DNA of 64,000 nt from positions 85,082 through 149,081 of the forward strand of contig RQTK01000506.1 of assembly GCA_003991915.1 (NCBI GenBank). Reading direction: 5' to 3'. Position numbers and translations under genes: made by a program. Below the pieces are notes generated by a model. It had not been told where the DNA came from, did not search any database, and saw nothing but the letters and a program-made list of their open reading frames with translations. Shown piece after piece: positions 24,271-36,009 of this stretch. Numbering within the stretch: the stretch's first letter is position 1; each line of letters begins with the position of its first letter. Origin of the DNA: Elysia chlorotica. Taxonomy: Eukaryota > Mollusca > Gastropoda > Plakobranchidae.

Positions 24271-27200
24271 ATGGGCAATGAGACTGTACCTACTTTTTAT
24301 CCAAACTGGGCAAACAAAAAGCTTGTCCATATTGTAGGGATAGCCTGTTGTGCTGCTGTTGTTCTTGGATGCTTCTGCATCTTCATCCCAATTTCAGTAG
24401 TAATGGTAACTAGACTTCTACATTTTTGCAGCATTTGTTGTATTGATTTTTTATTAGGCCTAGATATTTATAAATAATTTTATCATTATTTATTTGTAAT
24501 TTTATAACTTTTTTAGATTTAGAAATAACTCACATTTACTTAGGATTCTGGATTAGTTTCCATAATCTAATGCTTTGTTTTAAAGATTACAAGGGCCATC
24601 ATGAACTGTGAAATTCACTGAGAATGGCTCAGTCTTTTGAGAGATATATAAAAAAGTAGTTAATATTATATCTTCACTGTTAAGAATCATCTCCTCAGCT
24701 TTATCTGTCATTATTTTTTCTTTTCTAGACTTTTTAATAAATAAAATACAAAAACATAGTACTTTGCAATGAGCATACTGATTAAATTTGTATGGTGCAA
24801 GAGTTAATAACTCAAAAAGTAGTTCAAGAAGACAAATTCCAAATATTTCCCGCTCTTTCACTCACTCTCTCTTGCTTGCTCTCTCACTCTCCCTTGCTCA
24901 ATCTCTCTCTCTCTCTCTTGGTTGTTGTTTTAGATTAAAGGTGCAATACATGAACTTTAAAAAAAAGTAAATTTTATTGTAGTTCAGTGTACACATAGGC
25001 TATTTATTATTAACTAGTTTACATTCCTACCTAGTTTAAATATTCTTAATGTCTACTGTGAATCCTGGGTCTATGCAAATGTGTTGAATAATAAGGTTAT
25101 AATTTTATAATAGTTCATGGTGTTAGTGAATTGTGATTTTGTTTTGCGTGTCATTTAAACGTACAAAAACACGGAAGTGGGTGGCTGGCTTTCATTCTTT
25201 CTATCTCCAATTGTCCATTCTCCAACGAAAAATAGATCTGAGTCAAGTTTCGAGTAAAATAATGTCTGGAGACAAATTAGAAATACAGCGAACGTTTTCC
25301 TAGAAGACCCATAATATTGATCTAGTCTTGCGCTTATCAGGCTGAGGTCATAATTGAGTGTTGAGCGAATAATACTGTAGCCATAAATTATGATATCTAG
25401 GAGAGTGGTTTTACTACATTACAGCACATCTAGAATCTAGATCTAGATATAGATCTAGATCTAGATCTACCGGTATTGGAATATTATCTTGTCTAGGCCT
25501 ACTCTAGATCATAGTCGATACCATATGTTTAAAAATTATATACTTTACCGGTTGGGGCATAACGCTTCGTTACCCAAACTGTTTGCACTTCAGGTGGGTT
25601 GCTTTTTTCTTTTTCCAATCGTTCTTTAAGATATCTAGAATATTGTAATTTGTAAGAGCCAAACGATCCCAGACATGTGGCAGCCATGATGACGCTCTTT
25701 GTTGTTATGGTCGTAGGCAAGGGATAATAGTCGTACTAAATTTCTAAATAGTCCTAAAGTTAGATTAAAGGTGCAATACATGAACTTTAAAAAAAAGTAA
25801 ATTTTATTGTAGTTCAGTGTACACATAGGCTATTTATTATTAACTAGTTTACATTCCTACCTAGTTTAAATATTCTTAATGTCTACTGTGAATCCTGGGT
25901 CTATGCAAATGTGTTAATCTTCATCCCAATTTCAGTAGTAATGGTAACTAGACTTCTACATTTTTGCAGCATTTGTTGTATTGATTTTTTATTAGGCCTA
26001 GATATTTATAAATAATTTTATCATTATTTATTTGTAATTTTATAACTTTTTTAGATTTAGAAATAACTCACATTTACTTAGGATTCTGGATTAGTTTCCA
26101 TAATCTAATGCTTTGTTTTAAAGATTACAAGGGCCATCATGAACTGTGAAATTCACTGAGAATGGCTCAGTCTTTTGAGAGATATATAAAAAAGTAGTTA
26201 ATATTATATCTTCACTGTTAAGAATCATCTCCTCAGCTTTATCTGTCATTATTTTTTCTTTTCTAGACTTTTTAATAAATAAAATACAAAAACATAGTAC
26301 TTTGCAATGAGCATACTGATTAAATTTGTATGGTGCAAGAGTTAATAACTCAAAAAGTAGTTCAAGAAGACAAATTCCAAATATTTCCCGCTCTTTCACT
26401 CACTCTCTCTTGCTTGCTCTCTCACTCTCCCTTGCTCAATCTCTCTCTCTCTCTCTTGGTTGTTGTTGTTTTTTTCCTTCATTGAAATCCTTTATTTTAG
26501 AGTTTTCTCATTCAGTTTCTCTTTATTATTGTTCATTTCAGCACCAGTCGGAAGGAAATTGTTTACTTTATTCTGACACACTAGGATATGGATTATTGAC
26601 AAATTGTCATTTTGTCATTGCCATTACAGTAATACTTCTGGTCTTATGTGCTGTCCGTCTTGGGGTGTATTTATATACATATTTGGAGAAAGAGGAAAAT
26701 GAAGTGGTTGATAAGTTAACAAGGTAAGTGTTCAGAGTTTGGAAAGGGTTGAAAGAGAATAAAGATCTTTCTTTGCTCCAACTTAAAAACTCATAACATT
26801 TTTCTCCTATAGTTATGGTATGCAGTCATACATTTGTAGAATTTGAAAAAGAAAACACCAGGGAATTTATAAAGCATTTGACTCAACAGAACAATAAATA
26901 TAATTGAGTCTTATGACTCGATAAAACAACTGTCAATTGGATACTTAAATTGTATTATAATTTTTTTGTGTAATGTGTTATATAAGGGATTGCATTTTAA
27001 ACAGGCAAAACAACTTCTGAAAACATAAAGATTATACTAACTTTTACAAAGCTTTTAGATTTAACAAAGATTAGTTGCACAAGTCAAAGGGGTAAATCCA
27101 TTACTACTAAGAAAGGTATTTGCATAGAAGTAGCAGTGTATGCAGGATATCACACAGGGCAACTACTAGAATAAATACTTTATAAAGTAATCATAGTAGG

Positions 27201-30200
27201 TTCAAAGAAAGCAGGACAGAATATGAGAGAAATGAAATACTGTCTCAAAGACAAACCTGGCTTCATATAAAGCAAGAAAATGTAGCTCAGCAAAATTAGT
27301 CAGCGTAGAAAGATATTTGTTATTCACAATTATAATATTTTGATTGTGGGATGTCATAGCAAATCAGAACTACCTCCATGAGCACTGATCTTACGGTCTA
27401 CATAAAACAAAGGTCAAACTAGGAAAATGCCAAAGAAACACTGTATAACTTCAGCATCAGAAATAAATGAAAGCTTTAAGATTTCAAAATGAAACATTGC
27501 ATAGATTTATCATTGCAACAGACTTTGTGAAAATTTGCATTATTGAGAATAAGTGAAATTTGATTTCTCCACTCAGCAATAAGGTTGACATTTAAAACAT
27601 GAAACAGATTTAGTCAGTTTTACTTATCATATTTAACAGCAATGATGTAAATGAAAATAGATAAACTGTTTACTTAACACAACGACTCAAACTTTTTTTT
27701 TTTTTTTACAGTGTTTTCAGTTTGTTTGGTTTGCCTTTAGCCACAGCCATATTGGATCTCCTTCTGTTGTTTTTACTTCTGGTGGTGGCCTGCATAATTT
27801 CAGTTGGCACAGCTCACTTTTGCAACAGTCTCTTTGGCAGCCGGTCTGCGTAAGTCTTTTTACATGTTTTTTTTTAGAAAATATAACAATTGTCAAACCT
27901 TTATGTTGATGAACAGAATTTTATTAAGATTTCATGGATATAATATATAAAAAATAATACATGTATAAAATAGTGATCTCGACCCATTCTCACAACGTTT
28001 TAAGCTCAAACCATGTTAGATCAAAGATACAGTTTTTTCAGGGGTTTTTTTTTCTTTGCGAATTTGTTCAATGATGTTCAAAGACATTGTAAATACAAAC
28101 ATATCCTGGGCAAGAACAAAGAAGTTTCCGTTCATATAAATTATAGGAAGTGTTTTTGGTGTGGTTCAATATTTTAATTGTTTATGTTCTGTGTCTTTCA
28201 GGGCTCTTCAAATAAAATCTAAATTCATATTATGAAATCTAATATCCTTCTGTTTCAGGGTCCCTTTTTTCCTGTTTTTTATTTTAATTTCCATTATGAA
28301 AATTGCTTGATTTAGAAGACAAAAATATTAAATTGTATATGGCTGTTCTTGTGCTTTGCCTGCCTAGTTCAGAAATTAAAAATAATGTATTTTCAGTCAG
28401 TCAGTTGAGAGGTCAGGAGTGACATGAAAGGTCTGCATTGTTTCCAGATGTTGTGTCCGGCCTAGAAAATAAGTGCAAACTGAAACTGAATCATCCCTGA
28501 TATAATAAGCTATCTTTTGTGGTCAGACTTAGAATAGGTCTTGTAAGCTGCCTTTAAGCTGCTGTAAGCCATTGGCACAATGGATAGGGAGCGTTGTGAA
28601 GGTGCTAGGCTAAATCCTCGGGTGTGGTCACATTTTTCTGGGCCCTCTTGATCAATTAGGCACAGTATGGGTAGCTGAGGCTCTTAAGTCATGACAAAAG
28701 TAAAGTGTGGCGAGGAAAGTTATGGGAACCTACCCCACAGATGACATTTCCCAGGTGCAATTACGACCATAACTCTTGGTTTCTAACACTCTATTAAAGA
28801 ACATTGGACCTACTTTACCTTTAAGTTGCCTTATCGTAGTATTTAGAACAAAACTAACACTTTTAGAATAGCCCTAGACTGATGCAATTCACTTTTTTTT
28901 TAAATTGCTAGTCTGAGTTAATCATGTCATTGGTTGTTTTTTTTATCATTTGAAGTCACATAAATTTAAAATATTTGTATTGTAAACAAACAATATCAGA
29001 GTGGATTTCCCTTCCTTTCTTATTTTTAATTGTCTCTGATAAATTTTTCGATTGAAAGTTTAATTCAATAATCTGGTTGGACTGTTTTTAGTTCCTTTGA
29101 TGAAAATTTAAGAGATAAGCTGTATTGAGTTTAAACTTTTTTTCTATCTTTTTAGCACACATCTGATAAAAATTATTATTGTTCTAATTAGGTGTGCTGA
29201 TTCCAACGGTGTGTTTTTGCCTAGTGAAAGGGTAAACACCTCTTTTTATACAGCCTTGTCGATTGCTGAGGTAAGTTATTTCTTATTGTATTATTAGTAA
29301 ACACACCGTTGGAATCAGCACACCTAATTAGAACAATAATAATTTTTATCAGATGTGTGCTAAAAAGATAGAAAAAAAGTTTAAACTCAATACAGCTTAT
29401 CTCTTAAATTTTCATCAAAGGAACTAAAAACAGTCCAACCAGATTATTGAATTAAACTTTCAATCGAAAAATTTATCAGAGACAATTAAAAATAAGAAAG
29501 GAAGGGAAATCCACTCTGATATTGTTTGTTTACAATACAAATAATTATTTTAAATTTATGTGACTTCAAATGATAAAAAAAACAACCAATGACATGATTA
29601 ACTCAGACTAGCAATTAAAAAAAAAAGTGAATTGCATCAGTCTAGGGCTATTCTAAAAGTGTTAGTTTTGTTCTAAATATATTTGTATTGTAAACAAACA
29701 ATATCAGAGTGGATTTCCCTTCCTTTCTTATTTTTAATTGTCTCTGATAAATTTTTCGATTGAAAGTTTAATTCAATAATCTGGTTGGACTGTTTTTAGT
29801 TCCTTTGATGAAAATTTAAGAGATAAGCTGTATTGAGTTTAAACTTTTTTTCTATCTTTTTAGCACACATCTGATAAAAATTATTATTGTTCTAATTAGG
29901 TGTGCTGATTCCAACGGTGTGTTTTTGCCTAGTGAAAGGGTAAACACCTCTTTTTATACAGCCTTGTCGATTGCTGAGGTAAGTTATTTCTTATTGTATT
30001 ATTAGTAACTTTTGAATTTTGCTCCTGATACATTTCAGCAAGAAACTGTGTAGGAAAATTTTTTTTAAAGGCCAAATCTATTTTTTCTTTTCTTAAACTT
30101 GAAACATGTTAGGCGGCTACCAAAGGCTTCCAGGTATTCAATGTGGGTGTTTTCTTAAAATGTCCGATTTCAGATTAAAGCTATTGAAACGTGTCTGCAA

Positions 30201-30922
30201 ATTTTCACATTACATGATTCAAGTCCTATTCTTTGTGTGCACATTATCTTGGGGAATTTTCAAAAACTTAATGAAGGTACAAAATTTGATATTTTTGTAT
30301 ATGGAAGGCGTGCAGATCAATACAAATAGGTGCTTCCACAAGTACAAATCAATGTGCAAAACAAATGTGATGAGACACGGTTATGAGTTGAACATCTGAA
30401 TATATTTATAGGAGAAAAAAAATTGTGAAATGTTTGTATTATTTGTGTACAATAAGTTCTTTTTTTTTCCTTTTTCGAAATTCCATATTTTTGCATGCCA
30501 ATGTGCAAATTAATGTATTTGTATTACTGGAGAAAGAGCCCTGATCTCATCAGATATATTTTTTTTTCTTAATGCTTTTTGTTTGTTGTTTTTTAATGCT
30601 TCTTAAATTTAATGAGTTTGTTAGATATGTGTGTGTATTTCTTGTTCTTTTTTATTTTTGTTATACATTTTATGATTTTATGATTTTTATACATTTTAAC
30701 TCTCTAGTTATGTTTCACACACAGGGTGCAGCCTGGATCTGTTTTGTCATTTGGTTGCTGATTGTAGCATGTGAAGTTTATGTGGCTTGGAAAAAGGAAA
30801 CATTTGTTCCCCTCGTAACAAAAATATCCGAATTGAAAACCAACATAGGTTCAGCCACGAAAATCATGCAAGGATCATCTTCGAAAACCATGCAAGCTAA
30901 AGGATCATCCACATCAGTATGA
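24271..30922 (+). CDS. TMEM179B-like four-pass membrane protein
   Basis: Five coding exons: 24271-24405, 26542-26723, 27712-27849, 29192-29270, 30725-30922; intron phases 0, 2, 2, 0, all GT..AG, giving 243 residues. ATG 24271 has A at -3 and G at +4. Four hydrophobic segments lie near residues 20-43, 70-92, 114-135 and 176-194. Family-like features are GNCLLY after the first helix, an extracellular cysteine pair region (HFCNSL and CADSNG), SFYTALSIAE, then WICFVIWLLIVA. Order and spacing match TMEM179/TMEM179B (human 219 residues); function there is poorly known. Exon 4 exists in two direct copies (also 29900-29978) plus an inverted part; using both would shift the frame. The exon-1 tail and its donor are repeated at 25917-25943. 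Confidence 0.72.
24379..24929. repeat. Duplicated block D1 (exon-1 tail and intron 1)
   Basis: The last 27 coding bases of exon 1, the donor and about 520 bp of intron 1. It is repeated essentially unchanged at 25917-26467, offset 1538. Confidence 0.95.
24931..25448. repeat. Duplicated block B
   Basis: Near-identical copy of 23595-24112, inserted in intron 1 directly after block D1. It ends in a longer AGATCT array than the original. Confidence 0.95.
25433..25468. repeat. (AGATCT)n array
   Basis: About six CTAGAT units at the boundary between block B and the unique segment; a likely breakpoint substrate. Confidence 0.85.
25529..25687 (-). CDS. Candidate small protein or first exon, 52 codons
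   Basis: In the unique 288-bp segment between blocks B and C, a minus-strand ATG at 25687 with an excellent context (A at -3, G at +4) opens a 52-codon frame ending in TAA. It begins MAATCLGSFGSYKLQYSRYL, has a charged middle (KERLEKEKSNPPEV) and ends WVTKRYAPTGKVYNF. A GTAAAG at about 25541 could be a donor, making it a first exon. I do not recognise the family. Mixed charged and aromatic composition is unlike the surrounding AT-rich noise. Only expression data or conservation can decide. Confidence 0.3.
   Translation of the reverse strand: MAATCLGSFGSYKLQYSRYLKERLEKEKSNPPEVQTVWVTKRYAPTGKVYNF
25737..25915. repeat. Duplicated block C
   Basis: Second, shorter copy of the upstream block (matches 23571-23749). 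It is cut off within GTGTT and joined directly to block D2. Confidence 0.93.
25917..26467. repeat. Duplicated block D2 with decoy exon-1 tail
   Basis: Copy of 24379-24929. It carries the 27-nt coding tail (25917-25943) with the same GTAACT donor but no start codon. True intron 1 continues after 26467 to exon 2. Confidence 0.95.
28566..28795 (+). mobile_element. tRNA-derived SINE, family D (intronic)
   Basis: An A-box-like GGCACAATGGATAGGGAGCG and B-box-like GGCTAAATCCTCGGG start the element. An unrelated body follows, including AAGTCATGACAAAAGTAAAG and ACCATAACTCTTGG. A reverse fragment lies at about 31905-32012. It lies in intron 3 of the TMEM179B-like gene. Confidence 0.6.
28971..29300 (+). 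repeat. Direct copy 1 of exon-4 segment
   Basis: 330 bp including exon 4 (29192-29270) and its splice sites. It is repeated in the same orientation at 29679-30008, offset 708. Confidence 0.96.
29299..29678 (-). repeat. Inverted copy between the two direct exon-4 segments
   Basis: Reverse complement of 28841-29216, including the first 25 bases of exon 4 and its acceptor. One 4-bp difference (extra AATT near 29541) separates it from the source. It forms a large inverted repeat with both neighbours. Confidence 0.95.
29679..30008 (+). repeat. Direct copy 2 with second exon 4
   Basis: Duplicate of 28971-29300. It contains a second complete exon 4 (29900-29978) with intact AG acceptor and GTAAGT donor. 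Confidence 0.96.
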
Positions 30923-31147
30923 AAAGGAAAGACATCGCCAGTTTGATGATCCAATACTGATTTTTTTTAATGATTTTTCACTGATGCAACAGAAACAATG
31001 TATTTAAAAGTTGCAAAATTTGCAATTGGATGAGTGTGAATAGTCAAGCTATTTTTGCTGTTGTTTCTTTCTTGTTTGGTGCTACGTGTTATAACAAAGA
31101 TGAACAATTATGGTAATAGTTTTAGAAAATGTTTTGTTTTGTTTTTG

Positions 31148-31153
31148 AATAAA
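31148..31153 (+). terminator. Polyadenylation signal, TMEM179B-like gene
   Basis: AATAAA 226 bases after the stop codon at 30920-30922. Confidence 0.6.
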
Positions 31154-31159
31154 TGTTAT

Positions 31160-33460
31160 TAATTTTGCAATTTGCTTTAGCCCCTCAAACTACTATTGTT
31201 GAAGGAAAAGTTTTCATATTAGAAAATTTCACCTTTTTTAAAAATATTTTTCAAGGAAATGAAAAGCTTTTCTCAATCTTTGATCAATTTATTTTAGCGA
31301 CGAAATATCAGAAATATAATTTTAAAATTTTTAGCAACATTAAATTTTGATTTATTGCAATGTGATCCCCAGATAAAGAACTTTGTTCATTTTTATGATC
31401 TTATGTTTAAATTCAGTTTTTCAAAGTTGTAAATTTTTATGCAACCCAAAGGCATTTACTAATCTTAATTCCTATGTATCTTTTTTTATATTATTTCATA
31501 TCAATTCTTACAAAATAACGTTTTTTAACATATTTTATATGTTGTTTAATTTACATAAGTATTGAATTTTAAAAATTAATTTTAAGGTGCTTAAAATGCT
31601 TTTACAAAATGTGTTCACATGAAATCTGCTGAGAAAGTTATATTTCTATTTAAATCTCTGTATTATGCCATACATGTATATAATTTTTTTTTCTGAGTGC
31701 ATCTTCTAATTTGTACCCTTTTTAGATAGCAAACATGAGACTGCAATCAACTTGTTTTAGGTTCCATTTCTGATCCAGTTTTGTGTTAATAGACCTAAAA
31801 GTAATACAAATATCACTGCAAATTTTAACCATTTTACAGTTACATTTTAACATTTTTTTAAATGATTATTTCCAAACATTTTGACAGTAAAGTTAGCCCC
31901 ATGCTCTTTGAGCAAAAGCCAGGGTCCTGATTTTTTTAGGCAAACTGCTTTTGTGAAGTATTTTGCCATTACTTTCCTCGTCAGACTTTACTTTTGCCTT
32001 GACTCAAAGCCTAAGCTGTTATGTGTTTTTCTAACAATTTGACTGAGAAGAAACATCTGTAAATGATACAGGATTCTTTATTGAAATTGTTGAAGCTGAT
32101 GTCTGATTTTTAACAATTAATTTTTTAATCCTTTTTTCTTTGTTTATTTGTTTGGGGAAAAATATTAGAAATATACATTATCGCATTAGGACTTGTTTTA
32201 GGGTGTGAAGCCTTTGACTTAATGCTCTGATTGACAGTCCAGTGATAAAGCTGGGCTGATAATGCCAAGTTCTGCATAAATGCAAGGACTGTTTCCTCTA
32301 ATACAAGGCAATATTTAGATGCATTTTGGATCCACAACATAAAAATGAGATACTCTCCCTCACACAAAGAACATTAGGCTTAGACAAATTAAACTGCATA
32401 ACTATGTGCTTTGTTTAGTCTGAAGTTCAAGATAAATTCCTCTCTCTCCAGAGTGCCATTTTCTATCTAGTTCTCGTCTTTTTCTCTCTTTTAATTCATT
32501 TGTGATTGATAAAAGGTGCTTTGGAGATTTTATGGACTAAGGAGAATATATCTTCTGGCAATTGTGACATAGCTTGTCTTCAGTATAAAACGATCTGACT
32601 TGGCTGTTATTTTCATAACGATTACCATTTTCTTTATAAAAGTAATGTTTATACATTGTATTAATATAGTGCAAAAAATACCTTTAATTAATCTCAAAGG
32701 CTAAATCACATTTCATGAAATGGGGATCAAAGCTCGTATTGGTTCTAAAATTGGTTCACAGACAGTCATAATTGATTATGGTTCACAACTTGAGTATGGC
32801 TATTTAATGGGTCAATGATTTAGCTCATTAAGATGATAATGTGGTCTATTTCCTACAGAAATCAGGTGATATTTAAAAGAAACATGTTCATTAGATAATT
32901 TTTTTCAATGAAAGTATGCTTCAACCAAGACTTTTTGTATGTATTTATGCCCCGATTCCATTAGTTAAAGCTCTCTGGCATCACTGACATAGTCTTTACA
33001 CTCTATGATGGTGTCATTTCAAATAGGCATGCTGTTATTTAGGTGGCGCGGACAAAAAATTAGATCCAATAAAGTAAACTAGCCTTGCAATAGCTGATGC
33101 TGTATAATATTACCTTTGAGAAATTAGGAGACATAATCCAGAAGCTCCCTTCATTCATACAATATCCTGGAGAGTCTAGAAACACGTATAAAGCTGTTTT
33201 GTAGGTTTCATAGCAGTTTTCTCTGTATAATGCACAAGAAAACTGTACCACCTTATTTTGCCAAGAAAGGAACTACAGTGTTAGCTTGAGGAGTCTGAAT
33301 GCAGACAAAGTCATAGGCAGTCTGTTCTGTGTAGTTTTCATCTTCCACTTCAATACTGCTCCACAGATACAGCATTGAAGAGACCTGTGTTCCCAGACAC
33401 AGTGAATACTCACACTGTAGTCAATTTTATATTTTATACAAAAATTGTTTGTTTAACGTA
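31160..33460. other. 3' flank, mostly featureless
   Basis: AT-rich; only a reverse family-D SINE fragment (about 31905-32012) is recognisable. Confidence 0.45.
31905..32012 (-). mobile_element. SINE fragment, family D
   Basis: GCCATTACTTTCCTCGTC and ACTTTACTTTTGCCTTGACT are the reverse complement of part of the SINE at 28566-28795. Confidence 0.55.
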
Positions 33461-33540
33461 TTCATTTGTATAAATATTTATATAGTTCTTATTTTTTCAA
33501 CATGCCACAATTGCATCAGTTTTTTGTTTTTTTTTATTTT

Positions 33541-33669
33541 ACAATTCCCTCTCTTCCAAAATATCAACCACTTGACAGCAAGGAGGACGAATTTGTACGA
33601 CCCCAGTTCACCACGAGGCGAATGATTTCTCCCGCAGTGTGCACTGATTTGGTTATGAAGCTGAAATAA
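33541..33669 (+). CDS. Possible alternative last exon of the TMEM179B-like gene
   Basis: A short open frame with coding-like composition reads KYQPLDSKEDEFVRPQFTTR and so on to a TAA; AATAAA overlaps the stop. The Tyr-x-Pro-Leu-acidic pattern recalls the C-terminal tail of TMEM179B, and the segment lies downstream in the right orientation. No convincing acceptor in matching phase precedes KYQPL; the nearest AG (33579-33580) falls inside the frame. It may be an alternative tail, an exon of another gene or chance. Confidence 0.22.
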   Translation, partial: TIPSLPKYQPLDSKEDEFVRPQFTTRRMISPAVCTDLVMKLK

Positions 33670-34747
33670 ACTGGCTTATCTGTTTATAATTGCAATAAGG
33701 ACCGTTTTGTTTACATGGTGTGTTTCTTTGCGTTTCACTTCTAATCTGACTAAAAATGGTTAAAACACATAATGCTTTCACTGCCTTCTGTAAAGTGAAG
33801 TGTGCCTTATCCATTTAGATCTTTTATCAGCATCAATATTCTTTTCAATAGATATTTCTGCCCATACGCATGTCATATAAATTTTTGAAACAATGTATTG
33901 TTTATAAAGACAAAAACAAAAAAATATCTTATCCTATTCAGATACTCAAACATGAATTTTATGACTTGACAAAACCCACATATTTATCTCATGGATCTGT
34001 ATTACACATTTATTGTTCTATTTTGTCTTTAAGAGGAGAAAGAGTGGCCATTACAAGTTTTATATTTTCACCTCTTATAAATGAATCTTTTTTACATTAA
34101 GTTTTGCTTTTGAGAATTTTTGTGGAAGAAATACAAATCTACCAACTGCGTGCGATTGTCTAAACAAAAATTATATTTTCTTTAACATTGAAGACAGGAA
34201 AATATCATTTTTCATACCGCAAATATCCAAAAGTCAATGCTTCTGACTATTATTTATATACTGTTTGTTGATTATGAGGAAGCATATACAGTTGATAGTT
34301 TGTCATACTTGTGAATGTTTTCTTCCAAGAAATACATGTTTTATGATAATGAACCAAGATTTCTGCATTTTGCTAAGCATAGATTTTTAAAAGACTATAC
34401 TTTTCACCAATTGGTTTGAGTTAGGAAAACTTGTTTTAGCCTCTTTTCATAAATGATGTACATGTATATCTTTTTAGGCTCCATTTGTAAATTATATTTC
34501 TGCACCATATTCAATTGCCTATTTGCCAATTGGAGCTCAGTATATCACTATTATGCCTTTTGATAATAAAATGCTGGTTCGTTCCAAAAAAAATTTGGAT
34601 TTCATGTGATAATTTTTTGGGGGTACGATTTTTTGTTATATTTTATTTACAACATTATATATTCGTACTGAAAAGGAACATTTTTTTTTAGCAACAACAA
34701 CAATACAATGATTTTTGTGAAATTGTATTTGGCAGATATTAGTACAT

Positions 34748-34890
<143 letters not shown>

Positions 34891-34964
34891 AGTAGTCACA
34901 GAAGTAGTAGTTGTTGTTGTTGTAGTAGTAGTTTGTCTGTAAAAATGACAAGGCACTAAAAATT

Positions 34965-35440
34965 TGGCTTAGAAAAATTGCATAGCCCCGAAGTGGATCC
35001 TAACTCTGTGTGGCCTTATGGAAAATGAGGAAGCTGACAGACTTGCAAAAGAGGGCAGGGCTCTTTGTCGAAAAAATATTATTCCAGGAAACTAAAACAC
35101 GTATCAAGAGCAAAATTAACAATTCCTGGAAAAACAAAAACAAAACATATATCTAGAAGAAAAAAAATACATTGTCTTCCATGATGTCAGCAAAACACAG
35201 TTTTTTAGACTTGGAACAATACACTGCCAAGTAAATGCAAAAAAAATGTTCATATCATCACTCCTTTCTGTGAATGCGAGGACATATTAACTCCAGAATA
35301 TCCTCATGGCATGCTACTATTACTTCAAGCTCGAACAAATAAAAATGGCTTGAAACCCTGCAGCAGACTGCCTCTCTCATCAAAGGGGCTAAACTGAATA
35401 TTTAAAACGATTCGGACAGAATGAAAATGAACGCACAAGA
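34965..35440 (+). pseudogene. LINE RNase H-domain relic
   Basis: Plus-strand fragments match the C-terminal RNase H and tail region of jockey-like retrotransposons: NEEADRLAKEGRAL, a degraded alpha-helical part, FFRLGTIHCQVN and a Cys-His-like remnant with LTPEYPHG. Stops and frameshifts break it. No ends found. Confidence 0.75.
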
Positions 35441-35562
35441 AAAAGAAGAAACATTCTTCTTTTTATTGATGATTAACAGATTTAGTTGACCAACAAAGCT
35501 GACAGAAACTCAAGTTGTATACTTGTCTGAGTGTTATAAAAACAGCTTGGGGAAAATTTTAG

Positions 35563-35760
35563 TGGGTGTGGCCTAAGGGGTAGAACATCGGCTCCCGACG
35601 CAGGAGGTCGGTAGATCGAGTCCTGCACTGACGCACAAGTTTTTTCCCTCCTGATTTGGTCACTAAACAGTTTAACGTGACTGACCAAGTCATGGGTGTC
35701 CTGCTCTGGGAACCCGTCGCCGTATAGATCTTTTCTTTCTCTTTCTCCGAACAAAGATAA
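35563..35760 (+). mobile_element. tRNA-derived SINE, family B
   Basis: The head has A box TGGCCTAAGGGGTAGAACAT and B box GGTCGGTAGATCGAGTCCT at pol III spacing, then a body with TTGGTCACTAAACAG and GGGAACCCGTCGCCG. The body resembles the segment near 18240-18300. Confidence 0.8.
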
Positions 35761-35781
35761 TTCTAGTAGGTGGTCGGGGGA

Positions 35782-36006
35782 CGATGTATCTCAAAGACAA
35801 AGGTAGAGCGCACGATTTTTAATCAAGATTACTGGGTTCGATTCCAGATCAAGTCGCCTTGTTCCCTGGTAGTATCAGCACCAGTAGGCTATGCAACCAG
35901 CGGAGGCAGCAGCAGCAATAGTAGGAAGTCTAGAAAAAGTTTATCCTTTAAACGTTCGACTATGGAGTCTGCGAGTTAATACACGGTAAGCCGGGCGATT
36001 AAATCT
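35782..36006 (+). mobile_element. tRNA-derived SINE, family C
   Basis: The B box GGGTTCGATTCC is canonical; an A-box-like AAAGGTAGAGCGCACGA lies about 35 bases upstream. The body has GTCGCCTTGTTCCCTGG and CCAGTAGGCTATGCAACCAG. A degenerate relative lies at about 10290-10460. Confidence 0.8.
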
Positions 36007-36009
36007 TTT

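Noticed and set aside
27000-27480. Faint resemblance to an RTE-type LINE in intron 2 (FTKLLDLTKISCTSQRGKS)
   Set aside because: No second motif could be found; too weak to call.
30106-30399. 97-codon plus frame in intron 4 of the TMEM179B-like gene
   Set aside because: It has no splice support or recognised homology, and its frame opens at a TTG rather than ATG.
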